64,000 nt of DNA. It comes from Tubulanus polymorphus. Taxonomy: Eukaryota; Nemertea; Palaeonemertea; Tubulaniformes; Tubulanidae. The notes below the pieces were generated by a model that saw only the letters and a program-made list of their open reading frames with translations, made no database searches and was not told the origin of the DNA. A program made the position numbers and the translations under genes. This document shows, piece after piece, positions 10,496-22,099 of the stretch; the first letter of the stretch is position 1; each line of letters begins with the position of its first letter. The DNA is taken from positions 6,329,001 through 6,393,000 of the forward strand of contig NC_134025.1 in the NCBI RefSeq assembly GCF_964204645.1, written 5' to 3'.

Positions 10496-11394
10496 GCCTC
10501 CTCAACACTTCCGTCTCTTCCTATGACATCACTCATCTCTACAATACCTCAAAAATGATTTGCCATTTTTCACGATCATATCAATTGAAGTAAAAAATCG
10601 ATATCCTTAATCGCTTGCATCATTCACAAGACTAAAGAGATGGAAGAATTCAAATGATCAAATACCGAGTTCACAAACTACTATCATTTATATACACTTT
10701 TATAGACACTTTTATCATTTGAGGAATTTATTCAAATTAATCCTTTCTTTTTTTCCTAGCCGTCCAATTAGTAATTATGTGTGCATAATCCGGTTCGAAT
10801 CAATGTAAGTTTCACAGCATGTTGCTGTCAATAGATTTCATTTATCAAATCGAGCAAGTTTCTTTAAATCATCAAACCAAACCTAAGAAACTGAACTAAC
10901 ATTGTTGCAAGGAGGGAGGTATGGAGGGTTCACTAGACCAGAACCAGACCAAACTTTAACACTGACAATGTTGTGAGGAGGGCATACACAAACCAAGGAC
11001 AAGAATGATGGTTGATTCGGAATAGATCAAAAACAACCAACCTAATTATGTTGCTTCACAAATTGTGCACATGTAATCATTTTCACTATGAAACCATCGT
11101 GGACCAATGACAGTTGATAGTCAGATTAGATTTTTCTTTACTCTGTACTACTGCTACTACTACTAGAGGCTTTATATATGAGCAAGTTGTTTTATGGAAT
11201 CCTTATCTTAAGATTTATTAATCAATGCTTATCAACTGCTGATGTCTATATGCTATAAAATATATAAACAATATGTTTCATTGTCTCTTCAAGTTACACT
11301 TGAACCCAGTGGAACGAATTAAACTCCAGCCATATTTCATCATTTGTCATTTGACATTTTTCCTTTTTTCTTTTTCACTCTTTTTTTTTCAGAA
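10496..11394. other. Intergenic, no gene seen
   Basis: Only a small imperfect duplication around 10898-10915 and 10963-10983 (ACATTGTTGCAAGGAGGG / ACAATGTTGTGAGGAGGG) and a CTACTGCTACTACTACTAG run near 11150 were noted. Confidence 0.4.
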
Positions 11395-11395
11395 T

Positions 11396-11600
11396 TTTTT
11401 TGAGTCGAGGTAGGAATAGACCCCTGTCCGCCCTCTAAGCGTGCAGGACACTAAACCTTCGAATTGCTCTCAGACCCCACTCTTTATATTGTTCTCTGAG
11501 TTTTTGAGTCGAGGTAGGAATAGACCCCTGCCTGCCATCTAGGCCAGCAGAACACTAAACCTTCGAATTGCTCTCAGACTCCACTCTTTATATCAGCATT
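11396..11600 (+). repeat. Two-copy tandem duplication, 104-bp unit
   Basis: GAGTCGAGGTAGGAATAGAC begins at 11402 and again at 11506. Both copies continue through CACTAAACCTTCGAATTGCT and CTCTTTATAT with few differences. Confidence 0.85.
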
Positions 11601-11837
11601 TTATGCTGTTTTTCATTCACTTCATATTTTTCTCTTCATATTCTTTTTATTGGCTTTTCTTGTCTTTTAACTGGCACTCATCAGTTCCAACTGGGATCAA
11701 ATTTATATGTCAAATTTATATGTCTTGTAGAGACAAGCAGCAATCAATGACAGTAACATGTCTGTTGATTTAGAGAATCCCATACAGCTGCCAATAAAAC
11801 CAGTAGTAGCAGCAGCACTAATATACAATATCTGTAT

Positions 11838-12702
11838 ACAGGCCCTGGTTTGCTGACCACAGAGTCAAAGTTTGGTGCACAGCCCTGGTTTTGAGACCAC
11901 GGACTCAAAATTACGTTCGTGACCCTGGTTTGGTGACCAGAATGAACATTTGGTTCACGGCCGCATTTGGTGACCTGAGTAAACATTTGGTTCACCGCAC
12001 TGGTTTGGTGACCGAAGAGTCAACTTTGGTTCATAGCCCTGGTTTGGTTACCGGAGTCAACGTTTGGTTCATGGCCCTGGTTTGGTGACCAAAGGCTCAA
12101 GGGTTGGTTCACAGCCCTAGTTTGGTGACCAGAGTCAACTTTTAGTTCACGGCCCTGGTTTGGTGACCAGAGTCAACGTTTGGTTCACAACCCTGGTTTG
12201 GTGACCAAAGATTCAAGGTTTGGTTCACGGCACTGGTTTGATGATTGTAGGGTCAAAGTTTGGTTCAAAGATTCAAGGTTTGGTTTGCGGTCCTGGTTTG
12301 GTGACCAACGAGTCAGCATTTGGTTCACGGCCCTGGTTAGGTGACCACAGATTCAAGGTTTGGTTTGCGGCCCTGGTTTGCAAACCAAAGATTCAAAGTT
12401 TGGTTCACGGCACTGGTTTGATGATTGCAGGGTCAAAGTTTGGTTCAAAGATTCGAAGTTTGGTTTGCGGTCCTGGTTTGGTGACCAACGAGTCAGCATT
12501 TGGTTCACGGCCCTGGTTAGGTGACCACAGATTCAAGATTGGTTTGCGGCCCTGGTTTGCTGACCAAAGAGTCAAAGTTTGGTTCACAGCCCTGGTTTTG
12601 TGACCAAAGAGTCAAAATTTGTTTCACAGCCCTGGTTTTGTGACCAAAGAGTCAAAATTTGGTTCACGACCCTGGTTTGGTGACCTGAGTAAACATTTGG
12701 TT
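11838..12702 (+). repeat. Minisatellite, ~38-42 bp unit with 180-bp higher-order copies
   Basis: About twenty units built on GGTTCACGGCCCTGGTTTGG, TGACCA and a variable AAGAGTCAAAGTTT part. The stretch starting at GGCACTGGTTTGATGATT (12229) recurs exactly 180 bp later (12409), including its internal variants, so blocks of four to five units were duplicated together. The 127-codon frame at 12220-12603 is a product of the repeat. Confidence 0.9.
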
Positions 12703-13879
12703 TCAATGCGCATGCGTCGCGATCATATTATTGATTAATTGGCCACTGGACCTACGATCGTGGCAGATGCAGCACCTGAAGCCATGTCGTTGTTGCTAGT
12801 GTGCAGGAAAATTTTTCGGCGTCAATGTCACTGATAAATTGCCATGGCATCGTTTTTGCAGCGTAGTTGTTGCTTTGACACTAGTGTGCGGCCCGCTTTA
12901 AGATTATACCCTATCATGGGTTCACAATCTGTACTAATTAGTTATGTCAAAAATAAGTCAGGAATCAAAGAGCTACTTCATATAAGCTGACAAATTAAAG
13001 CGCTGATAAAATTTCAAATACTTAAACTGCGGAGGATGAAATTACTTTCATATAAACTGAGATGATCGTGAAAAATGGCATAATAACTGTCACAACGAGA
13101 AATAAAACTAACCACGAGAAATAAAACTAACCATTGAAAAAACACGTAGAGAATCCCACAATAATAACGAAAAAATAATATCAAGTCTGAAAATGATTCC
13201 TTGAGCTTGTGCAGTTTATTCTGCGTTCTGACCATATTCTCTAATATTCATCTTCACCAATGAGAAATAGAGCTGCAAAGCAGCGATGAACGGTTTTCTG
13301 CATTAATGATTCCGCCATCTCCAACAACTTGGAAGCAATTAGATCTGTATTGGTTTTAGTTTAGTAGTTATTGCTAGTTTGCTTATTGATAATAGCTCAT
13401 TCGTCCACTAGCGCCACCTCCGTGTATATTTCTATCATTTACTGCATGATTATCACAAAAATATTATACCCAGTATAAAACCATGCTATCAGAGGGTCAG
13501 TGTCCTACAGCCCATTTAGGAACATGACAGGAACACAATGCCATCCAAACATAGAGTGCCACCCGCATTCTGAAAGACAGCGATTTGCATTCAAACCGCC
13601 TTTGACGAGGCGGTACAAGCAGTCGGTCCTATAGCCCCCCCCCAGACACCCTTCACAGCCTGATATCCATTCAGAAACAATTCCTTAAATATATTCCTGG
13701 CTAAGATTTTTTGCCTTTGGTGGTGCTGATAGTAACAAGAGCCCCAAGGGGCACAATGGCCAGCCTGTCAGATTTGCTTTTTATAAATGATGTAATCTGT
13801 GGGTTATATTTATCAATATACACTCCCTGCTCAATATCATTTACATAGTAAAATCGTGTGTTAACACAGACAGCAGGAA
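12703..13879. other. Intergenic, dispersed repeat fragments
   Basis: No gene supported. CGCTGCTTTGCAGCTC (minus strand, near 13272) recurs on the plus strand near 16820 (CGCTGCTTTGCAACTA). GTCCACTAGCGCCACCT near 13405 resembles blocks at 16203 and 16703. These are scattered repeat fragments. Confidence 0.4.
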
Positions 13880-14550
13880 CGAATGTAATATAGAAATACT
13901 AAGTTATTGTATTGTTCAACGCCCCCTGGTGGCCATAAAAAAAACCAATGAGCTTGAAACTCACCTCGATCATAGAACATGTCATGAGCTACAACTTTCC
14001 AATTGATTATAGTAGCAAAATATGCTTAAGTATCAATTATGATGTGGAAAAGCAAATTTTTTTCCACCTACGAATGAGTACTGATGACCCCAAGATGGCT
14101 GCCAAGTGCGTCATAATTGCCTGGTCAAAATTCCCTCTCGGATATAAAAGATCCCTTTCCAAAGAATACCCATTACAAATTGCAATGAAACATGGCGCAC
14201 CATTAGAAAGCTAAAGTACTCAGAATTCAGGCCAAAATTGACATTTTTGGGAACAAAAAAGGTCACAGTACGGCCATCTTGAGTCCGATCGACTCATTTT
14301 TTCTCATGCCGATGGGCCCTCGGGGGATACAAATATATACGAATGATCAAGGTTATTGATAAAAGTGTCTTCAAAATTTCCCTCGAAAACTTCAAAAATG
14401 TGTAAAAAGTGCTGATTTTGGCGAACAACAATGGCTGCCAGTCGGCCATCTTGAATCTGACAGGGCCAGTTTTTGGCCTGAAGATGTGTCTAGTGTAGAA
14501 CCACGTATAAAACAAATATCAAGACATTACCTTGAAGCGTCTTCAAAACT
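13880..14550 (+). mobile_element. Repeat element copy A (related to 17535-18207)
   Basis: Closely similar along its length to 17535-18207. Shared marks are CAACGCCCCCTGGTGGCCAT, GTCATGAGCTACAACTTTC, TTTCCAAAGAA, GGCGAACAACAATGGCTGCC and CTTGAAGCGTCTTCAAAACT. It contains one unit of the block that is multiplied five-fold in copy B. Homology stops abruptly at 14550, where a retrotransposon tail begins. The 88-codon frame at 13948-14214 is not conserved as a protein between the copies. Confidence 0.7.
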
Positions 14551-14551
14551 T

Positions 14552-14647
14552 TGGAACTCTCACGAACTATCTAGATGGTTATCTCTCGACCTCAATAGCT
14601 TCAAGACCCATCTCAAAACAACTTTGTTCCATGCAGCATACCATTAA
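14552..14647 (+). pseudogene. C-terminal tail of a non-LTR retrotransposon reverse transcriptase
   Basis: The frame WNSHELSRW...LNSFKTHLKTTLFHAAYH then stop matches the usual end of CR1/L2/jockey-like reverse transcriptases (pattern WNSLP...FKxxLKxxLF). After the stop come AATAAA (14686-14691) and a TTGATTG tail. It begins exactly where homology of the host repeat ends (14550/14551), the structure of a 5'-truncated insertion. Clade assignment is uncertain. Confidence 0.6.
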
Positions 14648-14699
14648 CTCTCGGAAAGCGAATTGTATTTAACATTTTTTGGCAGAATAAAATTTGATT

Positions 14700-16947
14700 G
14701 AATTTGCAATTCGGGCACATGGCTAATTAGCATATCAAGGTCACACACCCGATTTGGTAAAACCTTTTTTTCGCGAACCATGCGCAATTGTCAAGGATGA
14801 ATTTTCTGTAGAGCAAATAAAAATTCCTCCCAAACACCAAATCAACTAAAGATTTCATAGAAATCGATCTTGAAATACAATTTTAAATCTTAAAATAAAA
14901 CCCGGAAGTAAAACAGTAGACGATACCGCGGATTCACGTGAACACCTGATTTCTGTAAACGAAATGTTGGTTGAGACAAAATTGTTCAGACGGTTTTAGG
15001 TGGTAATAAGTACGGAAACGTAACGACCATGGTCGACTTATTCGATGAAATCAGGCCTATGTGATATCCAAATTTTGACTTTATTATTCTCCAGACCTCC
15101 CTGATATAGAAATAAAAAATTTTGGTGGTACGAAAGTGCAATCACAGCGCCGACGGGGACAGAGCCGTGTCAGAGATCGGCGGAGTGAAAATTAAGGTGG
15201 ACGAACACGAAGAAGTAGGCTATTGCGCTACTTGAATCACGAAAACTCCTGGCGCGGCCCTGACGCTTTTCGTTGATTAAGTAATACAAATATCATGCAA
15301 TGGGTTTTCACAATCTACCGCTGGTATTTACCGGATTTCAATATCACTCCAAAATTCAAAGAAACCTCGAAATATCGAACCGGAACACTTCCGGTAGATA
15401 TCCGCGGCTGCCCAACAGGGAAACTTATTTGTTTCAATAGATATTGATAGGATCCATCATCTTCACCCGTCAAGGGATTCGAACCCACTAAGCTAAAGCC
15501 ATCGAATCGGGTCGGGCCAATCACAGCGCTTGTTACAAACCACATTAGGCTTCTGTGGAATTTCCCAGTAAATGGGCCAATCAGCGAACACGTAGCGAAC
15601 GCGGAAGTATTGTCGCGTGTTGATACATGACGTCATGCGCAAAAGCGCCAGTAATGAAATCGCGATAATTCACGTGAACAGCTGCTGATATTTTCAGATA
15701 AACCAATCACAGGGAAGACACAACTTCCTGATTGGCTGATAAAAATTGAAATTTTCCCGATTTAACTTTCGTGAAAAATGCAGAAAACATTTTTATGAGA
15801 CCCTATTTCAAAATTCTGCTCGCTACGATTCCGAGAATGGATTACGCTTAAATACGTGATTTGTTCGAATATGCCCTCACTTGGCAAGCAAAAGAGCCTT
15901 TTGTGTGGAAACCATGTCATTTAAATTCGCTCCATTTGTATAGTAATAGGCTCAGCCTACGGCTGGCCTAATAATAATAATATAATCGCAATATTGGGAT
16001 CAACGTTTAATGGCTATCACATTATTGATACCACTGTTTGATGTGCCGTAAAAAAAATGTATATTGAGGTGGCGCTAGAGAATGGATTGAAAAAAAATGT
16101 TCAAGTGGCAATGAGCATTTGGCAACAAGCAATTGGCAATTTGCAACTAGCAACTGGCATGTCCCTTTAGCGCTTCCATAGAAGTGGTCGGCTGATACCA
16201 ACGCGCGCGCTAGTGGACTAGCGAATTGTATGAAGTCTACAAATTTGAATTGTTTCAATTCGAGGCGGAGCGATAAATCTTTACGATAATTGTTCAGGGC
16301 TCGACAGCGCTTTCCTTTCAGGGATTTATCAAAAAACAGCCGCAGCATTTGTAGATCAAAGTGATCTTAAGGAACCTGATGATTTTTTCGGAATCATATT
16401 TTTCAAAAGGAAAATTTCATGGGCTCGAAAGCCCGCACGTAAACTAGGAACCAATAAATCTTTATTGGAATGCATCGTTATCAACACATATGAATATCTA
16501 TTACACTCCAACCATTTGCACGCAATATTGAGTAAAAACAGTATTTACAATTAGTTATAACGCAATTACCTTCAAATGGAGTTAATGAAAAAAATTGACG
16601 CGTTTCCTACAGGTAAATCCCAAAGATCTTAAATAATTCTAATCACAGAAATAATTCTAGATCCGTAACTAAGATGTATAAATGTGCTTCCAGTATGTGA
16701 GTGGACCCCTAGGTGGCGCTCCTTAAAAGAGCCGTTCATTTTTATGAACTGATTTTGACGAAACATTTGTACGCCTCTAAGTACGAAATTTAATCCAACA
16801 AGGCTGAAACCCGTTATCGCTGCTTTGCAACTATATTCTTAAATCCGTAAGTAAGATGTATAAATGTGCTTTATCAAAATGAACTACTCACTCAAAGTAG
16901 TGGGAAACTGTGGAAAACTCAAGTAACTAGGGGTCCAGGGACACCAT
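14700..16947. other. Intergenic, no gene supported
   Basis: Unique-looking sequence with GC-richer islands around 15130-15620. The minus strand at about 15475-15505 has TAGCTTAGTGGGTTCGAATC, resembling joined tRNA A and B boxes without the intervening stem, perhaps a SINE scrap. AAATCCGTAAGTAAGATGTA (16847) is a near copy of 16665, 182 bp earlier. The 108-codon minus frame at 16022-16348 has no recognisable features. Confidence 0.35.
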
Positions 16948-18296
16948 GCCCACTTGGGAAGTGGTTTCAAATGCTCAACAATCTAACAATTTCAATATTC
17001 AACGTCCCCTGGTGACCATTTACAAAAACCAATGACCTTAAAACTCACCACAACATGTCAGCAGCTACGATTTTGTAATTGATTGTGATAACAAAATATG
17101 CCTCGTTACCAATTTAATATGGAAATACTAAGTCATTCTACTATTCAACGCCCCCTGGTGACCATATTCAAAACCCAATGACCTCGAACCTCACCACAAT
17201 CATAGAACATGTCATGAACTACAACTTTGCAATTGATCATGGTAACAAAATATGCCTAGGTACCAATATAATAAGGAAATACTAAGTCATTCTACTATTC
17301 AACGCCCCCTGGTGACCATATTCAAAACCCAATGACCTTGAGACTCACCACAATCATAGAACATGTCATGAACTACAACTTTGCAATTGATCATGGTAAC
17401 AAAATATGCCTAGGTACCAATATAATAAGGAAATACTAAGTTATTCTACTATTCAACGCCCCCTGGTGACCATATAAAAAAAACTTATGTGCTTAAAACT
17501 CGCAACAATCATAGATGATGTCATGAGCTACAACAATATAATAAAGAAATGCTAAGATATTGTATTATTCAACGCCCCCTGGTGGCCATATACGAAATCC
17601 AATTACCTTGAAACTCACCAGAATCATAGAACGCGTTATGAGCTACAACTTTCTAATTGATTGTGGTAGCAAAATACGCTTAGGTATCAATATAATGTGG
17701 AAAAACTTTTTCCCACTTACGAATGAGTACTGGTTACACCAAGATGGCCGCCAATTGCGTCATAATTGGCTGATGAAAAATACCTGTCTCAGGTATAAAA
17801 CATCCCTTTCCAAAGAACACCCATCACAAATTGTAATGAGAAATGGCAAACCAGTAGGAAGCTACAGGACTCAGAATTCGGGCCAAAATTAACATTTTTG
17901 GGCACTAAAAACGTCATAGGACGGCCATCTTGAGTCCGACCGACCCAATTTTTGTTATGTTGATGGGCCCTGGGGGGATTCACATATATCCGAAAGATCA
18001 AGGTAATTGATCAAAGCGTCTTCAAAATTTCCCTCAAAAAGTTCAAAAATGTGTAAAAAGTGCTGATTTTGGCGAACAACAATGGCTGCCAGTCGGCCAT
18101 CTTGATTCTGACAGGGCCAGTTTTTGGGCTGAAGATGTGTCTAGGGTAGATACATGTGTAACCCAAATATCAAGACGTTACCTTGAAGCGTCTTCAAAAC
18201 TTCCCAAAATAACTGGATTCCGTCTACGGACGGACGGACGGACGACGGACGAAAAGTGAACGCAATAGCCCGCTGGGACTTAAGTCCCAAGTGGGC
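16948..18296. mobile_element. Repeat element copy B with 12-bp terminal inverted repeats
   Basis: GCCCACTTGGGA (16948-16959) is the exact reverse complement of TCCCAAGTGGGC (18285-18296). Between them lie a five-unit internal array (17001-17590), a body shared with copy A (17535-18207), a (GGAC)n run (18229-18252) and a terminal hairpin. No transposase frame is present, so it would be non-autonomous. The element outline is inference from the inverted ends. Confidence 0.6.
17001..17590 (+). repeat. Five-unit tandem array inside element copy B
   Basis: CAACGCCCCCTGGTGACCAT and variants start units at about 17001, 17147, 17301, 17455 and 17571 (spacings 146, 154, 154, 116). Units include ACTCACCACAATCATAGAAC and ATTGATCATGGTAACAAAAT. 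The second and third units are almost identical, so the expansion is recent. Copy A at 13.9 kb has one unit. Confidence 0.85.
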
Positions 18297-18297
18297 T
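18267..18297. repeat. Terminal hairpin of element copy B
   Basis: AGCCC...GGGCT pair around the perfect 14-bp palindrome GGGACTTAAGTCCC (18275-18288). It forms a compact stem at the element's right end. Confidence 0.6.
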
Positions 18298-19890
18298 AAA
18301 AACTAGATCAGGTTTAAAAATATTTCCTAATATAAGTATCATTAGTCCACAACGCCTTTTATTCTGTTGAGAAAACAAGAATTCTCAGCTTGAAATATAC
18401 TGATGTCAATAGAATCTATTCAGAAATATGAATGTTCCTAGAAATATCATAGAACAATAGTCTCTCTGTCTTTGTCTTTGTCAATCCGTGTCATCATTGT
18501 TCCACACAGTTTATTTTAGAAAATGTGTCCCCAGAAACCTTAGGATAACTAACTATTAGCGATATTTATCTATCTTCAAATAATCTAGTAGCGCGTTTTT
18601 TTTCAACAGCTTGAAATGAACAAATGATGATAATAAAAAGCTAGTTTATTTTCAGACTTTTTCTATCCAGATTATATACATATTCAATAACTACTTTATT
18701 ACTGATTATGAATTCGATTTTAACTAAGAATAGACTAATGACTTTTTGATTAACAAGTAAAGTACATATAGCATTTTCATTTTTCAAAACTATAGACAAG
18801 GGGGTAATGCAATATAAAAGCAGTTGAACTAAACAAATTTCAAGCAGATTCAACTAATAGTACTACGGTACAATAGTAAATATAGGTACAAGCTAGGATT
18901 AATATACAACATAGAATCAGACACAAACTAAAGAAATTTAAAGCAGGAAAACTTAGGGGTACTAAAATACATTCAAATACAATAATTAGTTGGAAATTCA
19001 AGAGAAAGAAATCATTGATAAAATGACTGATAATCAATACAGTCAACTTAAATCTATGTACTATGTAAATAACAAAATTTGGTGGCATTTTTTCTGGTGG
19101 CATTTTTTCTGTACACCAGAATATTGAGTCACTATTTCACGCGCGTTTGTGGCATGTAATGGCGGCTCAGCCGTCGTCAGCGTGCTTCGCAGGTGCTAAA
19201 CTCAAAAAGGGGGTCTGGGCATCCTCCTTACAAAATAACGAAAAATTAGATGAATTTTATTGGTTGCAAATTAGGAATGAAATAAGGTCACAATTTCACC
19301 ATTTTGTAAAAGGGAGCAAGCGTCCCCGCGACCCCTCCTGGATCTGCCAATGAACGTGAACTGCATTTCGACAACTCCTAAGGCTGCACAACTACAGTCA
19401 GTATTTTGAATGATATTTAAAGGAGCACAAAAGAAAGTAAAGTACAACTTTCTATTGGCAACGTATTCAAAAAGAGGCAGTACGCCACCAGCTTTCAACA
19501 GTAATTATTGCGTAAATAATTGTTGATTAATAATTGAATTGCTCATTAAGCTATATTTTGATTGCTTCCAGGGAGCAGTTTCTAATCAATCAAAAAATAA
19601 ATTACTCATTCGTGGCCAACTTGAATAATGGCCCTAAAATTGAAAAGTGCCCAATCAAAAACCTGGGCAATTATCACTTAACAATTTTAAGAGAAGTGGC
19701 AGTGAAATTACGCATCGATCCCAGGTCTCGTAGAAGGTTGCCTTCAATTGAAATTGTCTTACTGAATGTTCACTGTTTTTAAATTCAATATTGTAATGTT
19801 TTTATCACCATATTTTATTGTACGTCGTATTTCTTTATTTGTAAGTGCTCTGGAGCAGTTTCATTAATCTGGACAGGTCACTAAAACATG

Positions 19891-19892
<2 letters not shown>
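18298..19892. other. Intergenic with a dispersed repeat end
   Basis: No gene supported. AAAAGGGAGCAAGCGTCCCC then GCGACCCCTCCTGGATC (19310-19349) is an inverted relative of 48448-48482, so both are probably ends of the same repeat family. The 19530-19880 segment, which leads into the (TAA)n run, could be the 3' end of another retroelement. Confidence 0.4.

Positions 19893-19952
<60 letters not shown>
19893..19952. repeat. (TAA)n microsatellite
   Basis: About 20 uninterrupted TAA units. Confidence 0.95.
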
Positions 19953-20280
19953 GGCAACCGCACTATAATCCAGTAAAACAAATAGAACAAGTCCATCTTA
20001 CCAGCTTGTCGTATGCGAAATGACTGTAATATGATGTGTTCAAGTCTAGTGTAACGATGCCTAACAGTTAAGGTGTTTTATACTAATCCTATTGGTTATA
20101 TTAGAATACAATAAAAAAGGGACACATTTTCTGAAATATCCTGACTAAGAAAAACTACTACAACTAAACCTGTATCTGACCCTACACTACCCCCCACCTA
20201 AACCTTTCACCACCAACCACCTATACCCTAAACCCCTCCCTCCAAAGTCCTACCACCACCCATTCTCCCAAGCCCACCCT
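19953..20280. other. Spacer before the second C-rich array
   Basis: No gene. The last 100 bases become increasingly C-rich and grade into the minisatellite. Confidence 0.4.
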
Positions 20281-20520
20281 CCCTAACCCTATCCTTCCTC
20301 TACCTCCCAGACCCCATCCCTCCCTCCCACACCCATCCCTCCCTCCCACACCCATCCCTCCCTCCCACACCCATCCCACCCTCCCACACCCCATCCCTCC
20401 CACCCCTGCACCCCATCCCTCCCACCCTCCCGCACCCCTTCTCTCCCGCCCTCCCAGACCCCTTCCCTCCCGCCCTCCCAGACCCCTTCCCTCCCCCCAA
20501 CCCTACCCACCCTCCCCGAA
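20281..20520. repeat. C-rich minisatellite, second array
   Basis: Same CCCTCCCGCCCTCCCAGACC-type unit as 10021-10495, plus a CATCCCTCCCTCCCACACC variant repeated at 20332-20390. It is on the same strand as the first array although the unique arm next to it (20530-20763) is inverted. Open GREG/GWEG frames on the minus strand are by-products. Confidence 0.9.
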
Positions 20521-20529
20521 CCCCATGGT

Positions 20530-20763
20530 TAGATGAGTTGAAGTGTTACGATGTTTTAGTTAGACGGATGGGAATTGTGAAGATGAGAGAACAATTCACT
20601 GATCAATCACAGGATGAAGTAATGCAGTGATCTGTACTCTGTATCTGCACATAATGTAACATGAATCAGTCTAATATCTAGAGCTGTATAATCTAGAGAA
20701 ATTGTAAACACATCTGATTGTGACGAAGGAACATAATTGATAACAGTTGTGTAATTGACATCA
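20530..20763 (-). repeat. Right arm of the 233-bp inverted repeat (partner 9788-10020)
   Basis: Reverse complement of 9788-10020 at about 92% identity. It starts TAGATGAGTTGAAGTGTTAC directly after the minisatellite and ends at AATTGACATCA. Confidence 0.85.
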
Positions 20764-21049
20764 AGGACCAGTTTCATATTGATCAGAAATAATATTTGAG
20801 TTGATCAATTTAGAAAACCTGTAAACCCATGTTATTCTTTTATGTATTGCTGAGACAACAATCCCAACCATGAAATCTTTACCAAATATACACAAATATC
20901 AAGACATCTGAATGGATTCAATAAACAAATGTAAAAACCCAGATTTGATTTCAAAACATGGTTTATAACAAATACTATCAAACTGGTCCCTTAAAAACAA
21001 ATCAACAACCGATAAGTAAAGGATGAAATATGTAACTTATCTTGAATTT

Positions 21050-21345
21050 CCCTTAAGTGATTCCTGATGTCCTGTGCAGAATCCAAGAGTCTTATTGTAA
21101 AACAGTGATAATCCATGAAGACAGTCTTATTGTAAATCAGCGATTCTTGTTGTCTTGTGCAGAATCTAAGAAAGTCTGATTGTAATGCACTAATTCCTTG
21201 TCCTGTACTAAATCCGACTGAATCCAAGTATCAATGATTCCTGAAGCACTGATTCCACTGATTTGTATCCCGTTCTGATTCCAAGAAAGTCATATTGTAA
21301 AGCATTGATTCCTTGTTGTCCTGTACTGAATCCAAGTTCCCAATG
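21050..21345 (+). repeat. Degenerate tandem repeat
   Basis: Repeated words are TGATTCCTGATGTCCTGTGC, GAATCCAAGA(AAGT) and TTATTGTAAAxCA. TTCCTTGTTGTCCTGTACTG variants lie at 21059, 21142, 21190 and 21306. Spacings vary (about 50-115). No coding content. Confidence 0.6.
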
Positions 21346-22099
21346 TAGTGATACCTATGATAGACAAATCAAAGATAGTTTTCGTTCCTTAGACAACTGC
21401 AGAATCATCTAATTCAAAATTCAAACTTACAAATCAAATTGTTCGCTCCAATCTGTAGTTCATTTATCAAGGGCTTTCTATCTACGGTTTAGGTTTTTCC
21501 ACCAGAGTTCAACATCAAACATAAAAGAAAGTAATGAAGATACAAATAGATGAATATTATCTGTTTCTGAAACTGATGGAGAAAATATTCAAAAGATGAA
21601 ATAGACTTATACTGTTTTCATTGTTTCAGATATCAATTCTTTATATAAAATGGTTTACAAATGAAAACAGAGCATTTAAATTGATACTGGATAAAAAAAA
21701 GAATAAATACATTATAAACAAGGCAAAATTAATCACTGAAGAATCATTTAAGAATATATTAGGCCCACAACACAGCAACGCCAAGCCCATGCATGATCTA
21801 GATATATCTGAAAAAGACTGAATTGGATGACCGTCAGCTCTTGAAGTTTTTGGCCCCATATTCTAAATTCCTGGATGCACCCTGGTCAGTCAATCCATCA
21901 TTGGCCCTTTTTAGTTTTCAACTCGTCTTGCTCGACTGGTTTTCACCATGTGCGCCTACTAGATTCACCTCTCTGAAATATGATTACCCGCAATATCTAA
22001 GACGAAATATTCTTCACCATTTTAACAAATGTTATGAATACTTACCGAATATTGAAATACTGCGTTCTGGGGTCTTAAAGGAGGCTGCCTTTGTTTGAA
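21346..22099. other. Intergenic before SEL1L
   Basis: Open frames at 21621-21821 and 21823-22098 (+) show no domain and no coding-like context. Nothing else seen. Confidence 0.4.

Noticed and set aside
12220-12603. 127-codon plus-strand frame
   Set aside because: It lies wholly in the ~40-bp minisatellite and its residues repeat with the DNA unit.
15475-15505. Possible tRNA gene on the minus strand
   Set aside because: A-box-like and B-box-like words are fused with no D/anticodon arms between; no cloverleaf can be made.
17001-17590. Regularly spaced direct repeats resembling a CRISPR array
   Set aside because: Units are 116-154 bp with similar 'spacers', in an animal genome and inside a transposon-like element; this is a tandem repeat.
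21621-22098. Two consecutive short plus-strand frames before SEL1L
   Set aside because: No recognisable features and no splice link to SEL1L in phase.
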